From Knufia peltigerae (Eukaryota; Ascomycota; Eurotiomycetes; Chaetothyriales; Trichomeriaceae), in contig JAPDRN010000158.1 in the NCBI GenBank assembly GCA_030247855.1, positions 1 to 64,000 of the forward strand: a stretch of DNA of 64,000 bases, given 5' to 3'. Of the stretch, positions 53,778 through 63,415 are shown piece after piece (the first letter of the stretch is position 1; each line of letters begins with the position of its first letter). A program made the translations under genes and the position numbers. The notes under the pieces are model-generated. The model worked only from the letters and a program-made list of their open reading frames with translations. It was not told where the DNA came from and made no database searches.

Positions 53778-56700
53778 ATGCCGCACCGCTCGACCCTGTC
53801 CCGCTGCCTGCTGCTCGCAGCGGCCCTGGCTGCCGGCCCCGCGATGGCCGCTACCGATGCGCCCACGCTGCTGTTCCACGTCGATGCCGGCAAGGGGCTT
53901 GAGGCCGTGGTGGCGCACGGGGAAGCGGTGCCGAACTTCCGCGACAAGGTCGACATCGTCGACGACGGAGCGCGCGGCAAGGCGATCCAGTGGCAGGACG
54001 ACGGTGTGCTGGCCTGGGATGCGCCCGGCAACATCCTCGCCCAGCGCGGCACCCTCGCCTTCGACTGGCGCGCGCGCTATGCGGTGGGCGAAGCACCGTT
54101 CGTGATCTTCCGCGTCGGCTATGCCGACCACAGCAGCTGGGACATGGCCTGGCTGCGCATCGACTGGAACGGGCACGGCTTCGATGCGTTCGTCACCGAT
54201 GCGAACCTGGCACGCACGCGTGTGTCGTTCCGCATGGACACGCCGCCACGCGCGGACCAGTGGCTGCACCTGGCCTTCGCCTGGGATGAAGACCAGGGCG
54301 TGCGCCTGTTCGTCGATGGTCGCGAGGTGGCGCGTGTGCAGGCCAGCGGTGACTACGATGCAGCGCTGGACCAGCTCGGCCTGGCCGGACGGGTAATGGC
54401 GCCCTATCAGGTGCAGAGTCGCTACAACTTCCTGCGCGGCAGCGATTTCCAGCACATCCGCGTGTACGACCGCATGCTTGACGCTGCGGCCGTCAGTGCG
54501 CTCGCGCGTGGCAAGGTCGTCACCAGCGCCGTTGCCAACGCTGCGGATGACCGTGCCTGGCTGCATCGCTTCGGCTGGGACGGAGTACCGCCACCGGCAT
54601 TGACCGCCGCCAGCACGCGCATCCGCAAGATCGAATTCGCCGATACCCGCGACCTCAAGGCGTGGATGTGGAAGGCCACCGATGGCATCGCCGAGACCAC
54701 CTGGCCGGGTGTCTACAACCGCTCGCGCCTGCCCGGCCGCAACGACTACTTCCAGTTGCCGGACTGGAACACCTACGTGGAAGGTGGCCAGCATCTGGAC
54801 CTGACCGTGCCCGCCGGCGAGACCGTCAACCGGGTGGAGATCCGCGGCGCGGCGTTCGGCACGCTGGCCCATGGCCGCGATGCGGCGCACGCCACGCAGG
54901 TGCTGGCGACGCGGCCCAAAGGTGTGGTGCGCAGCGTCGACGATATTCCGGCGCAGACCGGTGGCGTGCTGCGCTTCAGCAACGTTGAACAGGAAACGCC
55001 GATCCAGGAAATCTGGGCATATGACGTAAGCCAAGGCGCCGAGCCCGATGGCACGGTCAAACAGGCCTATGTCATCGACAGCCAGGCGCTGCCCGATTAC
55101 ACCAACCTGGACACGCTGCGCCGCTACATCGAGGGCCGCTACCCGGCGGCCGAACGCAGCACGGTGATGGCGCTGCCGAAGGGCGCAGGCTCGCGACGGC
55201 GCAGCGCCGACACGCTGCCGGCCGAGCCGAAACCGATCGTGCACGTGCTGATTCCCTCCGGCGTGGGCGATGCGCCGGCCAACCAGCCGTTGATCCGCAG
55301 CTGGGCCTACAGCTGGGAAAACATGCATGACGGCCTGGATGGCGTGGCCATCGACATCCCCGCGCTGGACCTGCCGGCCACGCACGATGGGCTGATCCCG
55401 CTGAACATCCGCATCAAGGATCCGATCTGGCCGGCGCGCGACATGATCGACGTTTCGGTCTCGGTACAGCCCGGGCAGAAGCGCACGTTGTGGCTGGACC
55501 TGCGCGACCGCATCCTCACGCCCGACAGCCTGTGGCTGAGCATCGCCTCGGCTGCTCCCGGCTTCGATGCGGCGTCGCTGGATGGTGCACAGGTGCGGCT
55601 GGTGTTCAAGCCACGCGCCGATGCGATCAAGGAGCATGTGGCCGACCGCTTCAACCAGGTGCGCGACAACTGGGGCTTCCTGGTGGAGGAACACACCACC
55701 TCCAAGCGCCAGCGCCTGTATGCGCGCGTCTACGCGGACCTGAGCGATCTGCTGCGGGTCGACCCGGACCACGAACTGGGCCGGTTGTACTGGAACTACA
55801 TCAGCTACAACAGCCAGGGCCGCCCGCCGTACACCGCGCCGGAGGTGCCCAAGGGGGTACCGGCATGGGCCTTCCACCAGGTGCAGGACCTGGCCCAGGT
55901 GCGGCAGTTCGTCGACTGGTGGATCGATCAGCGCCAGGTAGCCAACGGCGATTTCGGTGGTGGCATCTCCGACGATTCCGACCTGACCCAGCAATGGCCG
56001 GGGCTGGCCCTGATGGGCGTGCAGCCGGACCGACTGAATGCCTCACTGACTGCTTTGTCCGACGCGGTGTACCGCAATGGCATGTTCAGCAATGGCCTCA
56101 GCACCATCGAGACCGATGAGCTGCATGCCTACGAGGAAGGCATCAACACCAACAGCGCGATGCTCTACCTCAACTGGGGCGATCCACTGACCCTGGAACG
56201 ATTGATGGAAACGGTGAAGGCGTTCGACGAGCGCATCATCCTGCGCAACCCGCAGGGTCATCTGCTGTTCTCCAGCAACTGGTTCGGTGGCAACAAGGTT
56301 TACCGCGAACCGAACTGGCAGTGGCAGAAGCCGTATTCGTTCCCGGTGCTGCATCCGGCGTTCCTGCTGGGCCAGTACAACGCCGACCCGACCGGGCGCC
56401 GGCTGGTGATCGGCTTGGCCGATGGCTATCTGGCCCATGCCGGCAGCGACGACAAGGGCCGCTTCACCCTGCCCAACGAGATCAACTGGGCGACGGGTGA
56501 GACCCGTGGCGGCGAACTCAACAACGGCTCCGGCAGCGGCGACACGATGCACACCTTCTGGGCGGCATGGCGCTGGACCGGTGATGCGAAGTACCTGCAG
56601 GCACTGGACTATCGCGTGCAGCGCGGCGGCCCCGGCGCGCTGGCCAACCTCGGCGAGAACTACGTGGAGGCGCTCGGCCGGCAGCAGGACTGGTACCCGC

Positions 56701-57581
56701 TGCTGACCGCCGATGCCGATGCCGGGAAGACCGGCTTCGCCAGCCTGATGGCCTGGCAGGCCAGCGGGGAAAGGAAGTACATCGATGCACTGCATGCCGA
56801 TGGTCTGCAGGCCAAGGTGCAACGTGCGTACATGAACACTGAAGGCCATTGGTGGTCCGACCGGGTGGATGCGCCGAGCGAGTTCCTGCAGCGTGCGCGG
56901 CTGGGTGGCATCGCCCTGAAGCGCAACCAGAGCTGGCCCGGGCACACCGTCAGCTGGCGCTTCGATCGTGAAGGCGCGGCGGAACAGGTCGCACTGCTGG
57001 TGCATGCACCCTCGCGCGAGCGCTTCACGGTCACCAGCCACAACCTCGGTTCGCGCGTGATCGCCGCTGACATGACGGGTTGGAACGTGGCCAGCGGTAC
57101 CTGGCGCGTGCGCAGTGGCGCGGATGGCGATGGCGATGGCCGCATCGACGGTACGCCGCGCGAGCGCACGGTGCAGCTGGAGACGAGTGCGTCGATACCG
57201 ATGCAGTTCCAGCCAGGCCGCACCGAGGTATTCGAATTCGAGCGTGTGTCTGCGGGGACGCCGGTGGAAACACGCCCGGATCTGGGCGTGGGCCGTGGTG
57301 ATGTACGTGTGGACGGGCGCCAGGTGCACGTGACCGTGCACGGCCTCGGGCATGTGGCCAGCGGCGTGGGCGTGGCGGTGCTGGAAGATGCGCGGGGCCG
57401 CGAGATCGTACGCACCGACGTGCCGGCGATGGCTGCACCGACTGACCTGTTGCCGAAGACCGCAGTGGTGTCGTTGCCGTTGCCGGCCCGTGATCGCAGT
57501 GGCCTGCGTGTGCGGGTTGCGCTGGCCGATGGCGGTGAGGAAGTGACGCGGCTCAACAATGTGGCGGACGTGCCGCGGTGA
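53778..57581 (+). CDS. Large secreted LamG-domain protein, putative glycan-active enzyme
   Basis: A 1267-residue exported protein (signal peptide ends AAGPAMA). Residues 25-255 are a LamG/jellyroll domain (GTLAFDWRAR, WLHLAFAWDEDQGVRLFVDG). Residues 290-480 look like a beta-sandwich binding module. From about 640 to 1080 a helix-rich part with FVDWWIDQRQVANGDFGGG, DELHAYEEGINTNSAMLYL and HTFWAAWRWTGDAKYLQALD resembles an (alpha/alpha) toroid as in many glycosidases and polysaccharide lyases. The final 190 residues are beta-rich. It follows the receptor by 136 bases. No known family or catalytic residues can be assigned by eye. Confidence 0.85.
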   Translation: MPHRSTLSRCLLLAAALAAGPAMAATDAPTLLFHVDAGKGLEAVVAHGEAVPNFRDKVDIVDDGARGKAIQWQDDGVLAWDAPGNILAQRGTLAFDWRARYAVGEAPFVIFRVGYADHSSWDMAWLRIDWNGHGFDAFVTDANLARTRVSFRMDTPPRADQWLHLAFAWDEDQGVRLFVDGREVARVQASGDYDAALDQLGLAGRVMAPYQVQSRYNFLRGSDFQHIRVYDRMLDAAAVSALARGKVVTSAVANAADDRAWLHRFGWDGVPPPALTAASTRIRKIEFADTRDLKAWMWKATDGIAETTWPGVYNRSRLPGRNDYFQLPDWNTYVEGGQHLDLTVPAGETVNRVEIRGAAFGTLAHGRDAAHATQVLATRPKGVVRSVDDIPAQTGGVLRFSNVEQETPIQEIWAYDVSQGAEPDGTVKQAYVIDSQALPDYTNLDTLRRYIEGRYPAAERSTVMALPKGAGSRRRSADTLPAEPKPIVHVLIPSGVGDAPANQPLIRSWAYSWENMHDGLDGVAIDIPALDLPATHDGLIPLNIRIKDPIWPARDMIDVSVSVQPGQKRTLWLDLRDRILTPDSLWLSIASAAPGFDAASLDGAQVRLVFKPRADAIKEHVADRFNQVRDNWGFLVEEHTTSKRQRLYARVYADLSDLLRVDPDHELGRLYWNYISYNSQGRPPYTAPEVPKGVPAWAFHQVQDLAQVRQFVDWWIDQRQVANGDFGGGISDDSDLTQQWPGLALMGVQPDRLNASLTALSDAVYRNGMFSNGLSTIETDELHAYEEGINTNSAMLYLNWGDPLTLERLMETVKAFDERIILRNPQGHLLFSSNWFGGNKVYREPNWQWQKPYSFPVLHPAFLLGQYNADPTGRRLVIGLADGYLAHAGSDDKGRFTLPNEINWATGETRGGELNNGSGSGDTMHTFWAAWRWTGDAKYLQALDYRVQRGGPGALANLGENYVEALGRQQDWYPLLTADADAGKTGFASLMAWQASGERKYIDALHADGLQAKVQRAYMNTEGHWWSDRVDAPSEFLQRARLGGIALKRNQSWPGHTVSWRFDREGAAEQVALLVHAPSRERFTVTSHNLGSRVIAADMTGWNVASGTWRVRSGADGDGDGRIDGTPRERTVQLETSASIPMQFQPGRTEVFEFERVSAGTPVETRPDLGVGRGDVRVDGRQVHVTVHGLGHVASGVGVAVLEDARGREIVRTDVPAMAAPTDLLPKTAVVSLPLPARDRSGLRVRVALADGGEEVTRLNNVADVPR

Positions 57582-57594
57582 CGCTTGGTTGCGA

Positions 57595-58182
57595 TCAGGA
57601 CGCCTCGGTCTCCATCACCTTCACCCGGCGCTGGTACCAGCCGTCATCCAGCGGATCGAACACCGCGCTGCGCTCCATCACGCCCTGGTAGACGTGTACC
57701 GACACCGCTATGTCCTGATCGCTGGCGTTGCGCAGCGTGTGGTATTCGTGCGGCGGGATCAGGCTGCCGGCGCTGCCGCGGAGCCCGTACAGCGTGTCCT
57801 GCGCGGCGAAGCGGTGACGCTCGCCACGCTGTTCGAGCAGCGCGTACGGGGTCACGATCAGCTCGCCCTGCCAGACCCCTTCCACGCACCACATCGCATC
57901 GTGGTCGTGCAGCGGCGTGCCCTGCCCCGGGCCCCAGCACATCGCAATCACGCTGTAGCCCAGCGTGGGGCTTCGATGCAGTTCGCGGCGCGCGTAATGG
58001 CCATCCACGGGACGACGTACGCAGGGTGGCAGGTCGATCAGTGGATCGACGATGGCCTCGCGCAGCACCCGTTGCAGCGCACCGGTGATTGCCTGCGGAT
58101 CGACCAGGCAGACGGCGGCATCAATTCCTGCAATCAAGCGCTCGCGGCCGGTGAACGGCGGTGGCGTGAACATCGCTTCCAT
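57595..58182 (-). CDS. Cysteine-dioxygenase-family cupin protein
   Basis: A 195-residue cupin of the cysteine dioxygenase/thiol dioxygenase family. Iron ligands appear in PLHDHDAMWCVEGVWQGEL (two histidines) and in PPHEYHTLRN. Bacterial members oxidise cysteine, 3-mercaptopropionate or related thiols. ATG 58182 is chosen; ATG 58173 has a GGAAG site closer and is possible. It is convergent with the LamG gene, and operator site C lies 35-53 bases upstream, tying it to the locus. Its role in carbohydrate metabolism is not obvious. Confidence 0.82.
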   Translation of the reverse strand: MEAMFTPPPFTGRERLIAGIDAAVCLVDPQAITGALQRVLREAIVDPLIDLPPCVRRPVDGHYARRELHRSPTLGYSVIAMCWGPGQGTPLHDHDAMWCVEGVWQGELIVTPYALLEQRGERHRFAAQDTLYGLRGSAGSLIPPHEYHTLRNASDQDIAVSVHVYQGVMERSAVFDPLDDGWYQRRVKVMETEAS

Positions 58183-58216
58183 GAACCGACTCTAGCCGAG
58201 GCGGGTTAACAGAATG

Positions 58217-58235
58217 TTTGCACCGCGGTGTCATC
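58217..58235. promoter_or_regulatory. Shared operator, site C (cupin dioxygenase)
   Basis: TTTGCACCG-CGGTGTCATCA: an exact CGGTGTCAT half-site with a six-of-eight match in the opposite half, the most palindromic copy. It overlaps the stop codon of the carboxylesterase and precedes the dioxygenase gene. Confidence 0.7.
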
Positions 58236-59856
58236 ACTGCGTGCCACGTTGCACGAACGGCACTTTTGCATAGAGCGCACGCTCTCCCGCGCGTGGATCG
58301 TCAACCATTCGGCTGTGCCGATCGAACAGCATCGTCTGCCGGTGCGGCAATGAATACGGGGCCCATTGCGGCATTCCTGCGTGATTCGGATCGCCGTTGC
58401 GCGCAAACGCAATCAGGGCATCGCTCATCGTCGCCGCCAGTGCAATGGCATCTTCACCACCGCCTGTGCGGGCACCGGGCAGGCCGGCGTTGTCGAACAC
58501 CAGCGGAATATCCAGCGTGTGGAACGCGCGCAGACGTCCCTCTTCCACCGGTGACGGCCAATCGAGCTGGTAGGCCCAGGTCGGTGCGGCACCGGTTGTC
58601 TGCCGGGCGCGTGCTTCCAGCTCTTCCACCGCGCCGCGCCAGGAACGGCCGGCCGTGGTGGCGGCAAAGAACACTTCCGACGGCGTGTAGTGCGGGTACA
58701 GGCGTCGATACTCTGCGATCACCACCGAGGGCAGAAGATCGACGAACTGCTGCTTCTGCAGCTGCGCCGGCAGACTCTCCCAGGTCAGCGTGAAGTTGGC
58801 GGGATCGTTGCCAAGGAAGGCGCGCGTCTCATCGCGGGTGTTGCCGATCACCATCGGAATCGACGCGGACTGCGCCGGTGCCTGTGGCCAGAACGGATGC
58901 ACCGGCAGCACCACGTCATCCAGCACCGGGCCGAAGTACAGCGCGCTGCTTTCCACCCGCGAAGGATCGCGTGCGCGGGTGGCGGCCAGCAGGTCGGCCG
59001 CGGGCAAGCGCAGCAGCGCCTGCAGGTCGGGCGCGCCCACCGCGTCCATCGCAATCGAAGCCCGTTGCGCTGCCGCACGCGGACCGGCCGCAGTGACCTG
59101 CTGCCCGCTCATCGTCCACGCGCGCTGGAACAGGCCCTCCGCTGCGGGCATCGCCATCAGCGTGGCGATCTTGGCACCGCCACCGGATTGCCCGAACACG
59201 GTGATGTTGCCGGCATCGCCACCGAACACTGCGGCGTGCTCGTGCACCCACTGCAGCGCCTGCACCAGGTCGAGCTGGCCGACGTTGCCGGAGGCCGCAT
59301 AACGCGGATCGCCCAGCGCGCCCAGGTACAGGTAGCCGAAGGTGTTCAGACGATGATTGACGGTGACCACCACCACGTCGCCGCGTCGGCACAGCGCGCT
59401 GCCGTCGTACAGCGGGTCGCTGCCAGAACCGTTGTTGAAGCCGCCGCCATGCAGGTACACCAGGATCGGTCGCTTGCCGTTGTCGCCCAGTGCCGGCGTC
59501 CATACGTTGAGGAACAGGCAATCTTCGCTGCCCGGACCATCCGCCCCGGTCTGGGGCGCAGAGGCGGCGTATTCCAGGGCGTCGGCGATACCACGCCAGC
59601 CTGTCTCGCGGCGCGGCGGCTGGAATCGGTAGACCGCAGTGTCGGCGCCATATCGCAGGCCGCGGAACACGTGAACCCCCTGCTCGCGCTGGCCACGCAC
59701 GCGGCCGCCACGGACGCGCGCCACGATCTGCGTGTCATCGCGTGGTCCAGGCATCGCGGAAGCAGGAAGCGCTGCGAGGGTACCGGTGGCCAGCGCCCAG
59801 CGTGTACTGTCGAGCAGGAAACGGCGGCGCTGCAGGTCGGTCGTCCCTGCGTTCAA
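58234..59856 (-). CDS. Exported type-B carboxylesterase
   Basis: A 540-residue serine esterase of the carboxylesterase/cholinesterase family. It begins at a TTG (59856) with GGAGG seven bases upstream and the stop of the preceding gene overlapping as TTGA, so it is translationally coupled. The N-terminus has RRRFLLDSTRWALATGTLAALPASA, a twin-arginine-type signal. Family motifs are EDCLFLNVWTP, HGGGFNNGSG (oxyanion), the nucleophile in FGQSGGGAK and the C-terminal histidine region in LRAFHTLDIPLVF. It probably removes ester groups from the substrate in the periplasm. Confidence 0.88.
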   Translation of the reverse strand: MNAGTTDLQRRRFLLDSTRWALATGTLAALPASAMPGPRDDTQIVARVRGGRVRGQREQGVHVFRGLRYGADTAVYRFQPPRRETGWRGIADALEYAASAPQTGADGPGSEDCLFLNVWTPALGDNGKRPILVYLHGGGFNNGSGSDPLYDGSALCRRGDVVVVTVNHRLNTFGYLYLGALGDPRYAASGNVGQLDLVQALQWVHEHAAVFGGDAGNITVFGQSGGGAKIATLMAMPAAEGLFQRAWTMSGQQVTAAGPRAAAQRASIAMDAVGAPDLQALLRLPAADLLAATRARDPSRVESSALYFGPVLDDVVLPVHPFWPQAPAQSASIPMVIGNTRDETRAFLGNDPANFTLTWESLPAQLQKQQFVDLLPSVVIAEYRRLYPHYTPSEVFFAATTAGRSWRGAVEELEARARQTTGAAPTWAYQLDWPSPVEEGRLRAFHTLDIPLVFDNAGLPGARTGGGEDAIALAATMSDALIAFARNGDPNHAGMPQWAPYSLPHRQTMLFDRHSRMVDDPRAGERALYAKVPFVQRGTQ

Positions 59857-60836
59857 GGCGCGGCCTCCGTCGCCTGCAGCCAGCGTTGTGCCAGCAGCGG
59901 CCATACGGCCAGTGTCGAATCGGGCGGTATGCGCATGCCGAAGCCATGGCCACCATGGGCGAACAGATGCAGCTCGTGTTCGACACCCGCCTTGGCCAGC
60001 GCGTGCGCCATCACCTCGCTGTTGCGCACGCTGACCACGCGGTCGTCGTTGGCGTGGATCAGCAGTGTCGGCGGCATGTCCGCGCGTACGTGCTGCTGCA
60101 TCGAATACTGCGCAGCCAGCGCCGCATCGGCCTGCTCGCCCAGCAGACGCCTGCGTGAGCCGCTGTGAGCATGCGGACCCATATCGATCACCGGATACAC
60201 CAGCACCGCGCGTGCCGGACGCGCGCTGAGGCGGTCGATGGCATCGCGCGGCGGGTAGATCGGCGCATCGAAGCTGATGGCCAGCCGTGCGGCCACGTGG
60301 CCACCGGCGGAGAAACCCATCACCGACACGCTGTCGGCATCCAGCCTGCGCCGTGCGGCCTGGTCGCGCACCACGCGCAGTGCGCGCTGCGCGTCGGCCA
60401 GCGCCGCCTGGCGGTCGCGACCGGCCTGCGGCAGGCGGTAGCGCAGCACGAACAGGGTGTAGCCGGCACGGTCCACCCACTCCGGCACCAGCGCGCTGTC
60501 CTCCTTGTCGATCACCACGCGCTGGTAGCCGCCACCGGGAATCACCAGCAGCGCGCGGCCGTTGGCACGGGCCGGCGTGTGTACCAGCAGATAGGGCGCA
60601 TCGACCTGGTCGATGAAGCGATCGGGGTGGGCCGGATCATCGCTGCGCTCGACCACGCGGACCGGCCGCGCAGTGCCCGTTTCACCGGGGACCTGCCCGG
60701 CCGGCCACAGTGCCAGCTGCTCGCCAGCAAGTTCCTGGCCCAGGCGTTCGTCTGCGCGCAACGGCACATCGGCCGCCGATGCGGGGACGGTCAGCAGCAG
60801 ACCTGACAGCAACAACAGCACACGGGGAAAACGCAT
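59853..60836 (-). CDS. Exported alpha/beta hydrolase, acetyl-esterase-like
   Basis: A 327-residue secreted hydrolase (signal peptide MRFPRVLLLLSGLLLTVPASA). The triad is visible: nucleophile in MGFSAGGH, aspartate in IHANDDRVV and histidine in AHGGHGFGM; IPGGGYQ provides the oxyanion site. It resembles BD-FAE/acetyl-xylan-esterase-type enzymes of polysaccharide loci. It is upstream of the carboxylesterase in the same minus-strand operon, giving two esterases with potentially different acyl targets. Operator site D lies 81 bases upstream. Confidence 0.88.
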   Translation of the reverse strand: MRFPRVLLLLSGLLLTVPASAADVPLRADERLGQELAGEQLALWPAGQVPGETGTARPVRVVERSDDPAHPDRFIDQVDAPYLLVHTPARANGRALLVIPGGGYQRVVIDKEDSALVPEWVDRAGYTLFVLRYRLPQAGRDRQAALADAQRALRVVRDQAARRRLDADSVSVMGFSAGGHVAARLAISFDAPIYPPRDAIDRLSARPARAVLVYPVIDMGPHAHSGSRRRLLGEQADAALAAQYSMQQHVRADMPPTLLIHANDDRVVSVRNSEVMAHALAKAGVEHELHLFAHGGHGFGMRIPPDSTLAVWPLLAQRWLQATEAAP

Positions 60837-60916
60837 GGTGGGCAGGGCTCCAGCGGGGAGGTGACAGAGTGGCCGAGGTCACCGGCAAGCGCTCGTGATG
60901 CGCTGCGGCTTGCGCG

Positions 60917-60934
60917 ATGACACCGGTTTACCAT
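60917..60934. promoter_or_regulatory. Shared operator, site D (esterase/hydratase divergent promoters)
   Basis: ATGACACCGGTTTACCAT, the best match to a LacI-type site with a central CG, between the divergent esterase and hydratase-TRAP operons. Confidence 0.72.
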
Positions 60935-60993
60935 ATACACCTCCTGCAGACGCTGTCGATGGGCAGTGCAACAACGCCAGAGGGAGACCGTTC

Positions 60994-61821
60994 TTGAGCA
61001 ACGAACACGGCATACATGGGCAGACGCCGGCGCCGGACGATGCGGCCGCGATCGCCCACGCTTTCACCACCGCACGCCGCAGCGGCCAGGCCCTGCCCGG
61101 CTTCCCGGGCCTTGTCCCGCCTGACCTGGTGGCTGCCTACCAGGTGCAGGATCTGGCTATTGCCAGCTGGGGTGACCAAGTGGTGGGCTGGAAGGTCGGC
61201 TACATCGCCGCCGAGCGCCGCGATGCGTCCGGGGACGATCGCCTGCTGGGCCCGGTTTTCTCGCGTCAGCTGAAAAATGCTACCGGTGGAACAGTGGATA
61301 TTCCGGTGTTCGTCGGCGGCTTTGGCGCGGTCGAGGCGGAGTACGTGCTGGAGTTGTTGGAGGACGCTCCGACCGGACAGCTGCACTGGACCCCCGAGCA
61401 GGCTGAAGCGCTGCCGGCGCGCCTTTACATCGGTGTGGAAGTGGCCAGCAGCCCGCTGGCGACGATCAACGAACTCGGCCCGCGCGTGGTGGTGTCCGAC
61501 TTCGGCAACAACAACGGCCTGGTGCTGGGGCCGGAGATTGCCGATTGGACCGCCCGCGACGAAACCGACCTGCGTGCCGAAACCCTGATCGAGGGCGAGG
61601 TAGTCGGCACCGGCGGTGCGACCCGCCTGCCCGGCGGCCTGCGCGCGGCATATGCGTTCGCGTTGTCCCGTTCGGCACTGCGCGGCCGGCCATTGCAGCG
61701 GGGCGACCTGATCGCCACCGGCAACGCCACCGGCATCCATGACATCACCGTGGGGCAGACGGCGCTGGTGCGGTTTGCCGGCTTCGGCGAAATTGCCTGC
61801 AGGGCCGTGCCGGCCGGGTAA
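60994..61821 (+). CDS. 2-keto-4-pentenoate hydratase-like (FAH superfamily) enzyme
   Basis: A 275-residue protein of the fumarylacetoacetate-hydrolase superfamily, closest in pattern to MhpD-type hydratases and 2-oxo-acid decarboxylases: VVGWKVGYIA, GFGAVEAEYVLEL (metal-binding E residues), YIGVEVASSPL, ATGNATGIHDITVG. It starts at TTG 60994, preceded by AGGGAG. In the sugar-acid context it may hydrate or dehydrate a 2-keto-3-deoxy acid, feeding KdgK or forming a bypass. It leads the operon with the TRAP transporter genes. Confidence 0.85.
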   Translation: MSNEHGIHGQTPAPDDAAAIAHAFTTARRSGQALPGFPGLVPPDLVAAYQVQDLAIASWGDQVVGWKVGYIAAERRDASGDDRLLGPVFSRQLKNATGGTVDIPVFVGGFGAVEAEYVLELLEDAPTGQLHWTPEQAEALPARLYIGVEVASSPLATINELGPRVVVSDFGNNNGLVLGPEIADWTARDETDLRAETLIEGEVVGTGGATRLPGGLRAAYAFALSRSALRGRPLQRGDLIATGNATGIHDITVGQTALVRFAGFGEIACRAVPAG

Positions 61822-61860
61822 CCGCCGCACGATCCGGTGAACACGCGCGGGAGGGCGCAG

Positions 61861-62865
61861 ATGATCACACGACGACACTTCCTGGCCGGTGGCGCTGCTG
61901 CGCTGGCCACCCCGATGCTCGCGGCCTGTGGCCGCGGGCCCGCCGATGCCATCGACGGTGGCCAGCTGCTGACCGCCACTGATGTGCATGTGGCCGACTA
62001 CCCCACCGTGACCGCGGTGAAGTGGATCGGCGAAACCCTGCAGCGCGAAAGCAACGGTCGCCTGCGCCTGCGGCAATACCATTCCGGCCAGCTCGGTCGC
62101 GAATCGGAAGCGATCGACATGGCCCGTTTCGGTGCCATCGACATCACCCGCGTGTATGCCGGTGCATTGAACAACGCCTTCCCGCTGACCCAGGCACTGT
62201 GCCTGCCGTATGTGTTCGAGTCGGTCGCGCACCAGCGCGCCGCACTGGATGGCGGCATCGCCGATGCGGTGCTGCGTGGTTTCGAGAGCCGCGACCTGGT
62301 CGGCCTGGCCATCTATGATTCCGGCGCGCGCTGCTTCTACAACACCAAGCATCCGATCGTGCAGCCCGGTGATCTGCACGGGCTGAAACTGCGTGTGGCG
62401 TCCTCGGACATCTTCATCCAGCTGATGCGCCTGCTCGGCGCCAACCCCACGCCGATGTCGTTGGGCGATACGTTCTCCGGCATGGAAACGCACATGATCG
62501 ATGGCGCCGAGAACAACATGCGCAGCTTCCATTCCAGCCGGCACTTCGAGGCCGCGCAGTACTGGTCGCAGAGCGATCACTCGTATGCGCCGGACGTGCT
62601 GCTGATGTCGCGCGCCAGCTTCGAGCGCCTGCAGCCGGCTGATCGCCAGCTGTTGCTGGAGACCGCGCGCGCCTCGGTGAAGGTGATGCGCGCTCAATGG
62701 GATGCGTCCGAAGATGCTGCGCGTCGCGCGGTGCTGGCCTCTGGCGTGAAAGCCAACGAGGTGGACCTGCCCGCATTCCACGCCGCCGCCCAGCCGCTGC
62801 TGCAGCAGTACCTGCAGCAATCCGAGCTGGCCGCACTGGTCGCACGCATCCGCGCCGCTGCCTGA
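61861..62865 (+). CDS. TRAP transporter substrate-binding protein (DctP family)
   Basis: The periplasmic binding component of a tripartite ATP-independent transporter, 334 residues. The N-terminus combines a twin-arginine signal (ITRRHFLAGGAAAL) with a lipobox (LAACG), so it may be a Tat-exported lipoprotein, which is less usual for this family. Landmarks are FGAIDITRVYAGAL, LPYVFES, the substrate-carboxylate arginine region LKLRVASSDIF, and GMETHMIDGAENN. Substrates are normally organic or sugar acids such as uronates or KDG-type acids. Confidence 0.92.
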   Translation: MITRRHFLAGGAAALATPMLAACGRGPADAIDGGQLLTATDVHVADYPTVTAVKWIGETLQRESNGRLRLRQYHSGQLGRESEAIDMARFGAIDITRVYAGALNNAFPLTQALCLPYVFESVAHQRAALDGGIADAVLRGFESRDLVGLAIYDSGARCFYNTKHPIVQPGDLHGLKLRVASSDIFIQLMRLLGANPTPMSLGDTFSGMETHMIDGAENNMRSFHSSRHFEAAQYWSQSDHSYAPDVLLMSRASFERLQPADRQLLLETARASVKVMRAQWDASEDAARRAVLASGVKANEVDLPAFHAAAQPLLQQYLQQSELAALVARIRAAA

Positions 62866-62875
62866 GGACACTGCC

Positions 62876-63412
62876 ATGACCGAGACGACGATTCCCGCCA
62901 CCGGCCCCGGCCAGCGCCTGCTGGACCGCATCGCCGACTTCGCCATCTACTTCGCCGTGGCTGCGCTGCTGGGGCTGGTGGTGGTGCAGGGCTGGCAGGT
63001 CTTCGCCCGCTATGTGATCAACGATTCACCCAGCTGGACCGAGCCGGTGACCCTGCTGCTGCTGGCCACGGCCATGAGCCTGGGCGCGGCCTGCGGCGTG
63101 CACACCAACCGCCACTTCGGCTTCTTCCTGCTGCACGCCTACATGGGTGTCGGCCTGCGCCGGGCGGTGGATGTATTCACCCAGCTGGTGGTGGCGCTGC
63201 TGGGCGGCTTCATCGCGTTCTGGTCGGCCGACCTGCTGCTCGATGGCATGGACATCAAGACCGCTGGCGCCAACCTGCCGCAGAGCATCAACTACCTGCC
63301 TCTGGCCGTGGGCGGCGCGCTGATGCTGCTGTTCGCGCTGAACCGTGCATGGAAAGCGCTGCAGGCCACGGCATCCGATGCCGACGCCGCCGACGCTGAA
63401 GGAGATCGTTGA
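62876..63412 (+). CDS. TRAP transporter small membrane subunit (DctQ family)
   Basis: A 178-residue protein with four membrane helices (about 18-40, 55-75, 95-118 and 140-160) and the family segment WQVFARYVINDSPSWTEPVTLLLL. It forms the permease with the downstream large subunit. Ten bases separate it from the binding-protein gene and three from the large subunit. Confidence 0.93.
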   Translation: MTETTIPATGPGQRLLDRIADFAIYFAVAALLGLVVVQGWQVFARYVINDSPSWTEPVTLLLLATAMSLGAACGVHTNRHFGFFLLHAYMGVGLRRAVDVFTQLVVALLGGFIAFWSADLLLDGMDIKTAGANLPQSINYLPLAVGGALMLLFALNRAWKALQATASDADAADAEGDR

Positions 63413-63415
63413 TCC

